Positions 32,341 to 44,188 of a DNA stretch of 64,000 nucleotides are shown here, piece after piece. The stretch covers positions 25,807 to 89,806 of the forward strand of contig ML769554.1 in assembly GCA_009733575.1 (NCBI GenBank), written 5' to 3'. How positions within the stretch are numbered: position 1 is the first letter of the stretch; each line of letters opens with the position of its first letter. The translations under genes were made by a program, and so were the position numbers. Source of the DNA: Gymnopus androsaceus JB14. Taxonomy: Eukaryota > Basidiomycota > Agaricomycetes > Agaricales > Omphalotaceae. Under the pieces are notes generated by a model. The model saw only the letters and a program-made list of their open reading frames with translations, made no database searches and had not been told where the DNA came from.

Positions 32341-33207
32341 ATTAATCTTTCGATTTAGAGCATCATCCTAATGAAATCCTTCAGCTTATGTTAAAGACCC
32401 TGGAGGTTGTGATTTAGGATAGGCTCGGCTACAGGAGAATTCGAATGATAATAAATCGATTTTTGGAACGCATATTGAACATATGAAGGAAGTGTTTTCT
32501 ATGAACGAACTTCTTCAATTCAGAGCATCGGCCTTGAAATCCTTCAATTTGTGTGAATGAAAGTTGAATGAAGGAGCCATTGAATAAGTATACAGAGTAT
32601 GTACTAAGCTTCGCACTTTTTCATTGGTGACAATTCAGGTTGTTACCTTCCGCCAGATGTCGTTTTCTGGACTTGAAATTGTTTTTGAACTGTCACACGA
32701 CTGGAAAAGCCAGAGCGGTATTTACGAAGCATTTGAGTGAACGCGCGAGTAAATCAATTGAACGTATAATAAACAGCTGTAATTCCAATCGCAACTGTTT
32801 ACCATTCTTATACAGCTTCTCTCTGTCTTCTCTAAAATGCCAGAATCTCCGCCATCGAGGCATCAAGGATTCAAGGATCGGCTGCTCCTGTTTTATCTCG
32901 ATGTACTTATAGTCGAGTATATATTCTAAAATTCGTGCCACAGACCAGTAGTTTTTTGGTAGGTGGCCCATAATTCACGCGTCGGAGGAAGAACGCGTCG
33001 ACAATCGAAGCACAGGGTCGCGTGCGCGTGGAAAGCACGTGAGAGTTCAGCTCGCGTTGATATTTCCTTTTCGACCTTAACTAATTACTTTCATTTTCTG
33101 CTTTTGAGCTGTATCGGAGCTATCAAACGACTCAGCTCTTGGTGGCTCAAGGCTCAAACTTCTTTGAAAGGAGACTTTTAGGAGCTTACAGCTGCGGAAC
33201 AGCCGCA
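32341..33207. repeat. 3' flank of the duplicated unit and kinesin upstream region (copy 3 side)
   Basis: Nearly identical to 35990-36855. It contains a conserved 30-codon ORF (listed separately), a CACGTG E-box at about 33038 and the region just upstream of the first kinesin copy. Confidence 0.6.
32837..32929 (+). CDS. Conserved 30-codon ORF upstream of kinesin copy 1
   Basis: Begins MPESPPSRHQGFKDRLLLFY and ends with TAA. It is identical at all but one residue in the second unit (36489-36581). It may be a small protein, an upstream ORF, or the first exon of a truncated gene: in the second unit a good GTATGT donor overlaps its end. No function can be assigned. Confidence 0.3.
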   Translation: MPESPPSRHQGFKDRLLLFYLDVLIVEYIF

Positions 33208-34667
33208 ATGTTTGCAGTGCGAATCGTAGCTCGTCTACGGCCCCCACTTCCTGGTGAAGTCTGCGATGACGGTGTCCGGGTCGTATCGCATCGGAAAGTG
33301 GATAAAGAGAACGCAGAACCCAACAAATCCGCTAATAATTCTGGGCCTGGAATCATCGTGACCAAAGAAGGCTCATCTCAGCATTATCCGTTTCATTCTG
33401 CTTATGGGCCAGATGATTCTACGACCCAAACGCTCTTCATACACGACATGCTTCCATTGGTCGACCAAGTTTTTTCTGGGCAGACAGTAACAGTATTTGC
33501 TTATGGTGTTACTAGGTCAGTTTCGAGTTTTTTTATTCAATAAAACTGGATGAAATGTTGACTTTGCCTCAGCTCCGGAAAGACTTACACGATGCAGGGA
33601 AATGGTTTAGATGACAGAGGCGTTATTGGTCTTGTCGTCGACGAGATTTTCAAACGACTCGGTGCCGCAGGTGGAACACTGAGCATGTCTTATCTCGAAC
33701 TATACCTCGACGCACCATACGATCTCCTTGTTCCTCCCAGTTCCAGACGAAAGTTACAAATACTATCTACATCCTCCGCAGGGACTACTTCTTCACATAG
33801 CGGTGCTCCGCCGCTCTCGTTCGGGACTTCAATCCATTTACCTGCTCTTTCCACGCATCATATCGAGTCTCCCGAGGCATTTCGCTCGTTATACGCTCAA
33901 GCAGCAGGCAATAGGAGTACAGGTGCAACATTGCTGAATTCCAGCTCGTCGAGAAGTCACGCCGTGTTGACGCTTTATTTGACTCTTGCCAATGCTGTAG
34001 TAGGCAAACTGCACCTCCTCGACCTCGCTGGATCAGAGAACAACAACCTCACTGGGAATAATCCGTCAAGGATGAAGGAGAGCTCGGCTATTAATACGAG
34101 TTTGACAGCGCTGGGACTGGTGGTTAGTGCATTGAATGATAATGCAAAGGCTATTTCCAAGGCTGCGAGCAAAGGAGAAGATCCAAAGCTCAAACTAATC
34201 CCCTATCGCTCCTCTTCACTCACCCGACTACTTTCGGACGCCCTCGGTGGTTCGTCACTGGCATTGTTAATCGTTTGTCTTGCGCCAGGGACAAAGTTTC
34301 GAAGTGATCTCGTGCGGAGTGTTGGGTGAGTTCAGTCTAGAAACGTTAGTTGGAATTGAAAGCTGATTGTTTCCATGTTTTAGCTTCGCATCCCAAGCCC
34401 GACGTATCGAGAATAAAGCACCTCCCTCAAGTCAAAGTCCCTACATCGAAAACATTCAACTTTTCTGTCCCCTTTCGCTCTCAATCTTCCGCCTCTTCCT
34501 CTTCCTCCCTTGGAGTTGATTTTCCTTCCTCCTCCACGACCACCGACAAGACACTCTTCTCATCATCGACATCGTTAAACAAGATTGAACCGAAGCTTGG
34601 TGTCAAGCTCGAACCCGGGGACTCCTCTCATTCACCTAAACGTCCCCGTCATCTTGCTACTACGTCT
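33208..34667 (+). pseudogene. Kinesin motor gene, truncated copy 1
   Basis: The motor domain is complete and almost identical to the copy at 36856. It begins MFAVRIVARLRPP and carries the P-loop SSGKTYTMQGN reconstructed across the first intron (about 33515-33572). It also has SSSSRSHAVLTL, LLDLAGSENNNLTGN and PYRSSSLTRLLSDALGG. A second intron follows RSVG at about 34327-34382. At 34667, within RPRHLATTS, the sequence changes abruptly to the 5' flank of secreted-gene copy 4, so the whole tail is missing. It is a product of tandem duplication; transcription through the join would give a motor with a foreign C-terminus. Confidence 0.8.
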
Positions 34668-34728
34668 CATTTGACTGGCATCTACTGGAATTTGCAAAGA
34701 CCTCGCTTTACCCTGCCGGAATTTGAAC

Positions 34729-34736
34729 TATATAAG
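34729..34736 (+). promoter_or_regulatory. TATA box of secreted-gene copy 4
   Basis: TATATAAG about 97 bp before the ATG at 34833, in the same context as at 638-645. Confidence 0.5.
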
Positions 34737-34832
34737 GGCAAACGTCCCATGAAGCAACTTCCCCACTGCTGGTTCAGTTCCAACTTTTGCCGTTGCATAC
34801 TAGAAGACGTTCAATTTCGTTTCATCCTGACT

Positions 34833-35989
34833 ATGCACTTCACACCGACCTTCCTTCCAGTCCTCATCCATGCCCTTGTCTCTGTCGCACGTGCAGTGCC
34901 TCTACACGCCAATGTAGGTGCACCTTTCTAGCTAATAACAGTGCACCAGAATACTATGATCTTATCCACCTTCTCCATTGTAGGCTGGCCTGGGTGATCT
35001 AGCAATACGCTCACCACCCACCCAAAATATCAGATGTGCCGTCACAAACCAGGAAGGTGGCACTTCCCTCGTGCACGACGAAGCTCGAACCACGGAAATG
35101 GTGCAATGGGTTTTGGAGGACAAGGATGTGATGACAACAATCCTAGGGTCGACGAATACTCCCCAGATTACCTATCCGAATCCCTATCCCTACAAAATCA
35201 AAAAGCCCCAGTCGGCCTTGACGACAATTTACCAGTCTATTGCGGAGGTCTCGAGGGTCCGACTCTCATACCTTCAGATCGTGGGTGGGGTTAAATCTTG
35301 CCCACCAACGGGCAGTCAATCGCGACCTTGCCATATACTTGTTGGTGAGGATGCAAGAGGAGATCTTCTGTTCGGAATGATAAACACCATGAGAGGAAAA
35401 GGTTTAAGTTTAAAAGGTTCACTGGCACTAGGTACGTTATTCTGGATACAATTCAATCATGGCCTCATCGTAATGTTCTCCTGGCCAGCTTCTTTTAGCA
35501 GATTCTCGTTCAAGGGGACGCCGAAATTGACTCGGGCAGCGAATAAAGTAGCCAAGTCTTCGGTACGATGGTTATTCGGGCAACCAGAGATGATCGCAAA
35601 GTTCGGATCTTTGGTAATTGGTTTTTTGAATGACTTCCCCCTTCCAAGTATTCCACCAGACGAGTCTGTTCATTTTTAATTTTACGGCGCACCCGGTTCT
35701 CCCTGCCCCGAAGAAAAACCTTGCTTCGCTCTTGTGGGAATCAATCATGGACGCGCTGCCGGTTCTGTACATTATGGAGCGGTATGGGATTATGATTATG
35801 GATCGGGAGTTGATCAACCAAGAGAGCCTATTGTTGTTGTACAAGTTACAGTTCCAAGAGGTATGCAAACCGCATCTATATTGATCTTTGTCTCATTGCT
35901 TTTCAGCTCAGAAGATTGCCTCGGCCCACGCCTCTGAACATAACAGCCTACACTCAGCATCTCCCTCTGAACATAGCGGTCTACACTGA
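34833..35989 (+). pseudogene. Secreted-protein family, copy 4 (best preserved; one nonsense codon)
   Basis: Exons 34833-34913, 34984-35431, 35489-35860 and 35907-35989 total 984 nt, which would encode 327 residues but for one TAA at 35677-35679. Copies 1 and 3 read GAA or CAA at that codon. The signal peptide is MHFTPTFLPVLIHALVSVARA. The second exon holds GGTSLVHDEARTTEMVQW, TNTPQITYPNPYPYKIKK and RPCHILVGEDARGDLLFG; the third holds SSVRWLFGQPEMIAKFGS, GSPCPEEKPCFALVG and VHYGAVWDYDYGSG. All four copies share the introns, so duplication was DNA-mediated. I do not recognise the fold or activity. The conserved Cys residues and signal peptide point to secretion. Confidence 0.8.
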
Positions 35990-36855
35990 CTATTAATCTT
36001 TCGATTTAGAGCATCATCCTAATGAAATCCTTCAGCTTATGTTAAAGACCTGGAGGTTGTGATTTAGGATAGGCTCGGCTACAGGAGAACTCGAATGATA
36101 ATAAATCGATTTTTGGAACGCATATTGAACATATGAAGGAAGTGTTTTCTATGAACGAACTCCTTCAATTCAGTGCATCGGCCTTGAATCCTTCAATTTG
36201 TGTAAATAAAAGTTGAATGAAGGAGCCATTGAATAAGTATACGAAGTACTAAGCTTCGCACTTTTTCATTGGTGACAACTCAGGTTGTTCCCTTCCGCCA
36301 GATGTCGTTTTCTGGACTTGAAATTTCTTTAAACTGTCACACGGCCGGAATAGCCAAAGCGTTATTTACGAAGCATTTGAGTGAACGCGCGCGTAAATCA
36401 ATTGAACGAATAATAAACAACGGTAATTTCAATCACAACTGTCTCTGTTTTTCTACCATTCCTATACCTTCTCTCTGTCTTCTCTAAAATGCCAGAATCT
36501 CCGCCATCGAGGCATCAAGGATTCAAGGATCGGCTGCTCCTGTTTTATCTCGATGTACTTATAGTCGAGTATGTATTCTGAAATTTGTGCCACCGACTAG
36601 TAGTTTTTTGGTGGGCGGCCCATAATTCTGGAGGAAGAACGCGTCGACAATCGAAGCACAGGGTCGCGTGCGCGTGGAAAGCACGTGAGAGTTCAGTTCG
36701 CGTTGATATCATTTCCTTTTTGACCTTAACTAATTACTTTCATTTTCTGCTTTTGAGCTGTATCGGAGCTATCAAACGACTCAGCTCTTGGTGGCTCAAG
36801 GCTCAAACTTCTTTGACAGGAGACTTTAGGAGCTAACAGCTGCGGAATAGCCGCA
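35990..36855. repeat. 3' flank of the duplicated unit and upstream region of the long kinesin
   Basis: Nearly identical to 32341-33207 with small indels. It carries the second copy of the 30-codon ORF and the CACGTG E-box (about 36680). Confidence 0.6.
36489..36581 (+). CDS. Conserved 30-codon ORF upstream of the long kinesin
   Basis: Same protein as at 32837-32929 with one substitution (Ile to Val near the end). GTATGTATT near the end could be a splice donor. Confidence 0.3.
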   Translation: MPESPPSRHQGFKDRLLLFYLDVLIVEYVF

Positions 36856-39800
36856 ATGTCTGCAGTGCGAATCGTAGCTCGTCTACGGCCCCCACTTCCT
36901 GGTGAAGTCTGCGATGACGGTGTCCGGGTCGTATCGCATCGGAAAGTCGATAAAGAGAACGCAGAACCCAACAAATCCGCTAATAATTCTGGGCCTGGAA
37001 TCATCGTGACCAAGGAAGGCTCATCTCAGCATTATCCGTTTCATTCTGCTTATGGGCCAGATGATTCTACGACCCAAACGCTCTTCACACACGACATGCT
37101 TCCATTGGTCGACCAAGTTTTTTCTGGGCGGACAGTAACAGTATTTGCTTATGGTGTTACTAGGTCAGTTTCGAGTTTTTTAATTCAATAAAACTGGATG
37201 AAATGTTGACTTTGCCTTAGCTCCGGAAAGACTTACACGATGCAGGGAAATGGTTTAGATGACAGAGGCGTTATTGGTCTTGTCGTCGACGAGATTTTCA
37301 AACGACTCGGTGCCGCAGGTGGAACACTGAGCATGTCTTATCTCGAACTATACCTCGACGCACCATACGATCTCCTTGTTCCTCCCAGTTCCAGACGAAA
37401 GTTACAAATACTATCTACATCCTCCGCAGGGACTACTTCTTCACATAGCAGTGCTCCACCGCTCTCGTTCGGGACTTCAATCCATTTACCTGCTCTTTCC
37501 ACGCATCATATCGAGTCTCCCGAGGCATTTCGCTCGTTATACGCTCAAGCAGCAGGCAATAGGAGTACAGGTGCTACATTGCTGAATTCCAGCTCGTCGA
37601 GAAGTCACGCCGTGTTGACGCTTTATTTGACTCTTGCCAATGCTGTAGTAGGCAAACTGCACCTCCTCGACCTCGCTGGATCAGAGAACAACAACCTCAC
37701 CGGGAATAATCCGTCAAGGATGAAGGAGAGCTCGGCTATTAATACGAGTTTGACAGCGCTGGGACTGGTGGTTAGTGCATTGAATGATAATGCAAAGGCT
37801 ATTTCCAAGGCTGCGAGCAAAGGAGAAGATCCAAAGCTCAAACTAATCCCCTATCGCTCCTCTTCACTCACCCGACTACTTTCGGACGCCCTCGGTGGTT
37901 CGTCACTGGCATTGTTAATCGTTTGTCTTGCGCCAGGGACAAAGTTTCGAAGTGATCTCGTGCGGAGTGTTGGGTGAGTTCAGTCTAGAAATGTCAGTTG
38001 AGATTGAAAGCTGATTGTTTCCATGCTTTAGCTTCGCATCCCAAGCCCGACGTATCGAGAATAAAGCACCTCCTCAAGTCAAAGTTCCCACATCGAAAAC
38101 ATTCAACTTTTCTGTCCCCTTTCGCTCTCAATCTTCCGCCTCTTCCTCTTCCTCCCTTGGAGTCGATTTTCCTTCCTCCTCCACGACCACCGACAAGACA
38201 CTCTTCTCATCATCGACATCGTTAAACAAGATTGAACCGGAGCTTGGTGTCAAAGTCGAACCCGGGGACTCCTCTCATTCACCTAAACGTCCCCGTCATC
38301 TTGCTACTACGTCTCGCGAAGCGCGGCCCCGTACATCGCCGAGTAAACGAACACGCGCTCGGAGGGCGTCCTTGATTCCAGTCCCAGCCCCGGCAGCGAA
38401 TAGGAGTGGTCGGATGTCGATGTCGATGGCTCCGGAGCAGCGACAGATGTCGTTTGGAGGTGCAGGACCGGGACTAGGCGTAGGTGCAGGATTCGTGATG
38501 ACAGAAGAACAGATGCAGGAGAGGGTGAGCATCAAAGAGTTTTTTTCCGCCTGGTGTCGTTCGCCATTACTTTTATTATCTCGCCCTCCTGCCTCCTTTT
38601 CTATTTAACCGTAACTAATCCTCGATTGATGATACTTATATAGATTTCCAAAATGGTCCAAGATGAAGTCGAGCGGAGGCTTGTGGAGATTCGTGAAGAG
38701 GAACGGGGGCGGGGCCTTGGTTTGGTTAAAGAGGAAGAGACACAGGAGCAGGGGGTACAGGAGCAGCAGGACAAGCTGAAGGACAAGCTGAAGGCTAAAC
38801 AAGAGGCCCTGGTCCCGGATCTAAATGTGGTACGTGTTATTGACATTCTTCTGCCTTCGTTTTCGTTCTTACACTTTTTCTAAAAAAAGGAAAGCGATTC
38901 GTTACCGCACAGTCACAATTCATCTCCCTCCTCTCCATCCGAAGCCGTGGAATCCTCAGCGCAAAATTCGAACCCAAATCTAGCACTACCGCCCCGCAAA
39001 CGCGCCCGACTGTTGACGTTCAAGAAAGTCATGAAGGTGAAGGTTGCTGAAGTGAAGGAGGAGGAGGAGGAGGCGGATGAATCTGACTTGTCGCGCGCCA
39101 GTACTGGAGTGGATTCCCTTGTTGTTGGCAGTGACGAGCAAGTTCGAGATGCCAGACGTGACAACCAAGACCAGCAGGAGTACAAGCAAGTTAGAGTCGA
39201 TGCTGATGATGAGGAAATCGATTTTCTGACCGATCCTGAGTGGGAGAATGGCAATAACGGCGAAGATGTGACACGCATCTCCGGGACGCATCAGGAGTCG
39301 GATAGGGTTAAGACGGAAGGTCGAGGCACCGAGGGAAGTTGAAAAGGAGGAGATTTTATCGAAACCCGAGCAAGTCATTCACGGTATGGATCTTGCCGTG
39401 GTCCCGGAAGGACTGCCTGACGATTGGCAAGACCCAGAGCAAGAGGAGGTCGATCAGCTCATTGATGATGCAGATATGGATGTGGATCTGGGTATGGGCG
39501 CAGGGATAGAGACAACGACTTCGATATCTGCGTCTTCGTCGACATCCACGTCCCTCTCACGCATTTCAAGGACTGAGTCTGCATCTACCCCGCCAGCAAA
39601 CTCTCAATCTCCTGCGCCTGCTCCTATTGCTATGCGTAGTTCTACTTCCACAGCCGATGCCCGTCCTGCTGCTCGTCGGTCATCAACTTCCGGCTCAACC
39701 TCCGCAGCGAAATCCACATCGTCTGACGCTTCCGCTACACTTCAAAACCAAAGCGCGCGCGGAATGTGAATGCGAAATCCCAGGAACTAGCCACCAAGCG

Positions 39801-42800
39801 GCAATTGATTGGTAGTGAGACCGCGTCTACTCCTACTAGGAGTAGTAGTCCCGCCAGTGCAGCAAGTTCATCATCTGCCAGCGCTGATGATAAGCAAACT
39901 GCTCGCGCATGGTTATTGCAGCAAAACGCGCGCAGGATAGGTGTGTTTTTTTCTAACATCTTTCGTTTCTTCCTATTCTAAACTTGCTTTTAATAGGAAC
40001 GAACTTCCTCAAGCACTAGCGTTTTATCAGCGCGCTGTTTCTTTTGTACCAGCATTAAACGGTCAGTTGAAGGATAGGTACGTATCCCATTCTTCTCATC
40101 GGGGTGAGAAGAGACCACGATCACTCCCTGTTTCTGGATTGTATTCCCTACATTCTTCAGATTCTATTTCAATTTCTGATGCTACTACATTTAATTCAAG
40201 CCATTCTGCAATTCCCTATGATTATAGACATAGACCTAAACCTAAATCTAGACATACTTCTTCGGTTTCTGTTCCTTCGCCTTTATCTTTATCCTTATCT
40301 TTATCTTCGAGTTTGCCTACTCCCTCTTCGCCCTCTGCTTCCTCTCCTCCTTCTCTGTCCACTGGCCCTTCATCATCCAGGACTGGTAATAGCTCCTTGA
40401 CGATGGCATTTTTATGCGGATTCTTGTGCGCGGGGTATCTCGACCAGTTGGATCGTGCTTCCTCAAGCTCGAGACGACAGTCACGGCGGCATGAGTCGCA
40501 TCTTTCACTCGCGGGGAGTCGCACTCAAGTAGTGGAGAACCCGATACGTCTACGTCCTACATCGCGTTCGAATTCCATTTCGCTTTCACGACCCGATTCC
40601 CGTTCCCGTGCACCTGCCTCTACCCAAGCTGCACTCGGGCCTTCGACTCCGAGTAAAGTTACTGCCACAACTCGTGCGGGTAGGACTAGGAAGAAAACGG
40701 ACTCAGAGGGAGAAATTCAGTCCCCGCAGTCTCTGATTCCACCCGTCCGTATGCGCCTCCGAACGCTTTCAAATACGAAAACAGCGACCCCTTATACACC
40801 TCCCGCTTCCGCCAGTCCTACCAAGAAGAGCTTCTGTTCTAGCCTACGGTCCACGACCCCTGCACTCGGGTCTGAGTCTTCCCCTCTCGGCAAGCAGAAA
40901 CCTGTGATATCTTCCAAGTCCTCGTCTTCTTCCATACACAGCCGCACCACTCCAGTTTCGAAACCGGCTCAGCTCAACGTAAAGACAGAGTCTCTTCCTC
41001 TGCCGTTGGGATTACCGCCTACCCCGGTATCACCACTGTCGTTTCCTCTAACTCGTCCGATTCGGTCACAGTCTAGCAGCATTGCACGGTCTTCCGTGCG
41101 AACCAGAACAGTGATTCCGAATACTTGTACAGAGGATGGTTCGGGCTCATTACGAGTGGAGCAGGAGCTCAGACTGCCGCTGAAGCAAGAGTTTAGTGGG
41201 GAAGTTTTAGCCCTGCGAGTTATCCCTCAAGCCTGAGGAAACCAGGATTAAGCTTTTTGTCGTCGACGGCGCGTGGAAGCGCGCAGTCTTTGGCGGAGTC
41301 TTGAAAGCATGCTCGCACTGGTGCTCACCGTGCTCCGACCTTTGCTTGGACTTTTCTTTACTGTGGAATAACCGGATTCCTTTCAATTTCATGCTCAATT
41401 GGATACCCTCATATGCGTTTTAGAGCGATACCCTTTTGCTTTCATCGTACAACAACATCCTATACTATTTACGACCTTCTTTTCGCCCACACTCATTCAT
41501 TCCTCTCTACATGTTTCCTTCTAATCTCTATCTTTCAAACATGTACTGATTATATTATCTTTCAATAGAATTATTTCCATTGAACACGCCATTGCGACCA
41601 ATACTGCTCTTCCTCCTTCGCCAAAACGCACTACTGAAACCCCATCCGGATTCAAGGTGCCGAAGGTGAAGAGACATGGAGGAAAATCGAACTTTGCATC
41701 GTCTTGGTTGTCCTCCAAGTCGTCCTCGGCGGGCTCAGCGTACACAGGGAGCGCTTCTGGCGTTGAAACTGCGTCTTTGACAACTCAGGATCCCGACAAA
41801 TTGTCAAAGAAGAGTTCGAATAAACGGAAGCTCCCTCTAGACGATGATGAAGTTGCGGAGGAGGGGCATTCAAACCAGGAGTTGGAACTGCAGGAGATTA
41901 TTACGAAGAAGAGGAAGGACGATAAAGGAAAAGGGAAGGCTCCAGCTGTTTTTTCCCATTCGGTTTCGGAAGCTGGTCAAGATCAACTGGACCAGCTTGA
42001 ACCTGAGGATGAAGGACAATGGGAGGTACCTGCGTCCGTCTGTGCGAATTTGGATCGAATGGAGTCCAATGAAACGAGCGGCTCTGGCTCATCGTCCTTG
42101 TCTTCTTCAGGCGTTCCGCGCTCGGAGCCCTTTTCTCCTCTCGTTCCTGCCATTGCTTCTCCTCAGGCTATAGTTCTATCAGCCATCGAAACACCCCCAT
42201 CGCCACCTTCCATCACAACTGTCTCCGTTCCTGCTCCTCCTGTGTTCGTTGAACACGACACAGATCTCGATGACCAAATGGAGGTGGACGAAGTCGCTGG
42301 TGCACTTGGGGAATTTGATCGAGGAAGTTCGGTAGAGCCTTCGCAGAAAGAGATAAATACCAAACGGGCCACCCGTTCGCATACCCGTTCTCAGTCTTCC
42401 CAGTCCATCCGAAAACTCGGCGCCGGTAGCGGATTAACGAATATCAAGGAAGAAGAGGAAGCTGAGCCCGATCTCAGTGTTGCAGTGGAGATCGATGGCG
42501 ATGATGGAAGTGAATGGGAGGAGAGTCCCCAGAAGAAGAAATCGCAGACTCGGAGCAAGAAGGCATTGACTAGAAAAACTACGGTCAAATCCAAATCCGA
42601 GGCTACTAAATCTGGGAAATCGAAATCTACGAGGAAATCGAGGCAGTCTGCGGTCTCTGCGATCAATCCTAATGATATACCCGGCGGGCCATTGGAGCAG
42701 GAGGAACCTGACGCAGGGGAGAGCCAATCAATTAAACGTATGCGCTACGTATATGGTAGCTCTGATGAGGAAGAGGTCTTTGTTCGAGATGCAGTGCCTG

Positions 42801-42850
42801 TAAAGAAGAAGCGATTGAATGTAGCTACGCGTCGGAAGGTTTCAAGTTGA
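36856..42850 (+). CDS. Kinesin, KIF22/Kid-like (kinesin-10) motor with long Ser-rich basic tail
   Basis: A microtubule motor. Exon 1 (36856 to about 37162) starts MSAVRIVARLRPPLPGEV and carries FAYGVTS; the P-loop is completed across a 58-bp intron (SSGKTYTMQGN). Exon 2 holds SMSYLELYLDAPYDLL, switch I SSSSRSHAVL, switch II LLDLAGSENN and PYRSSSLTRLLSDALGGSS. The N-N-x-T-G-N after DLAGSE resembles KIF22-type motors, which move chromosomes. Exon 3 starts FASQARRIENK. Later exons include a possible coiled coil (about 38650-38825), acidic stretches, a short TPR-like helix pair (ELPQALAFYQRAVSFVPALN, about 40010) and a Ser/Pro-rich region (about 40080-41236). The terminal basic segment (41569-42850) ends RRKVSS. 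Frame changes near 39318 and 39740 are not explained by introns I can see, so the tail may be broken or mis-sequenced; the exon joins after 40079 are tentative. Confidence 0.7.
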
Positions 42851-44188
42851 ATAATATGTGAAAACTACAGATTTTCCTAGGCACTTCGATAGTTGTATAT
42901 GTACATACTTAACTTATAGCCATCATACATATTCCTGAGCATCGAGCGTTTTGACCTTGCAAACAGGATTCAAATTTGAACCCGTCTCGCAATAGAATTG
43001 ACCTTTTGAACAGGCCCAAATATCTCGAGGTATGCCAACCCATGAGTTCCGTTCAAGGAACAAATGTCCGGTTGTAGTCTGAAGGCCCCGGCTTCGTTGA
43101 TTAGCGATACACTCGATATCCAAAAGAGGAGATGCGACAGGTGGACCGAGGTGGTTAGAGCAATAACATTCAAAATTGAAATGGCTGCATACCGAAGGGA
43201 ATCTTTGGCATGTTCATGCATTGGAAGATTCCATCCTAGGAGCAAAGATGAGGGCCATATCCCTCTGGAGATATCCGAAGCATGGTTGACTGGAAGAAAT
43301 AAGTTTCAGGAACAATGAGATGGAAACACCCTTTCTGCCATTTGCAACATAAATTGTCCTCCCGATTCCTGGTCTGTATGTAACTGGGGAATGGAAGGTC
43401 TCAATGTATTTCTGACATTCCTATTTTCTAAGAAATATACTTGATATGTACGAAAGAAAGAAATCGAGGGTAGAAAAAAGAAGGATGCCCATTGATGGAC
43501 AACACATTAATAGGGGCTATTGAGTCACTTATAAGGGTCAATTCACTGTAAGCAAAATGAAGAGCACTACACCGTGAAGTGGTGATCTCAATTTTGATTC
43601 CAAGTCATATGGATACTTGCACACTTGAAAGTCTCAATGGACCACTATAGTAGTAAGCATGAGCATCCGAAAGAACTTACCACTGGCGTACTTGGATAAC
43701 TTGGCCATCAAACTTACAAATACATATAATAGTTTCTAGTCTCTCAAACTGAGATCGGTAAAGCTGCCAGTGAGTGTAGTTACTTTATTTTTACCATTCT
43801 GAGGTCAAGCTCCGGACTATGAGCTAGTTGCTTGCATCGGATAAGCTTGAATTAGCGATGAGCAGCTTTCCAAATCAAGCCAAAAATTCCAGCTTTGACC
43901 TTCCTTATTCGACACTATCAAGGCACGCGTGGTAATTCACTTGGTAGAATGAACTTGGGAGCAGATAAAGAATAAAGACAGTGATGAGTCACTTCACGAC
44001 TACATACGCAATCATTTGTACCGAGATAATAGTTCCTTGTCTGGAAGCTTCTCTATCATGATACAACTGTCATGAAGACGCAAGTATTGTCTATAAATAA
44101 GGCTGAAAAGAAGAGAACAAAAAAAGAAAATTGGTAGGATGGTAGCAGCTGAATGTTACATATGCATACCCGGCGAGGTGACACCACC
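42851..44188. other. Gene-poor; unrecognised minus-strand frames at 42923-43245
   Basis: Two overlapping minus-strand frames (one containing HLFLERNSWVGIPRDIW, stop at 42923-42925) look protein-like but change frame near 43060. They could be a gene remnant that I cannot name. From 43330 to 44188 I see nothing. Confidence 0.3.

Noticed and set aside
33208..34931. A deliberate kinesin-secreted protein fusion gene
   Set aside because: The join at 34667 enters the promoter and leader of copy 4 rather than coding sequence, so the chimera is a duplication scar.
39941..41236. A separate 431-residue gene starting at 39943
   Set aside because: The presumed start lies inside the intron before ELPQALAFYQRAV; the Ser-rich frame is better read as part of the kinesin tail, though its exon joins remain uncertain.
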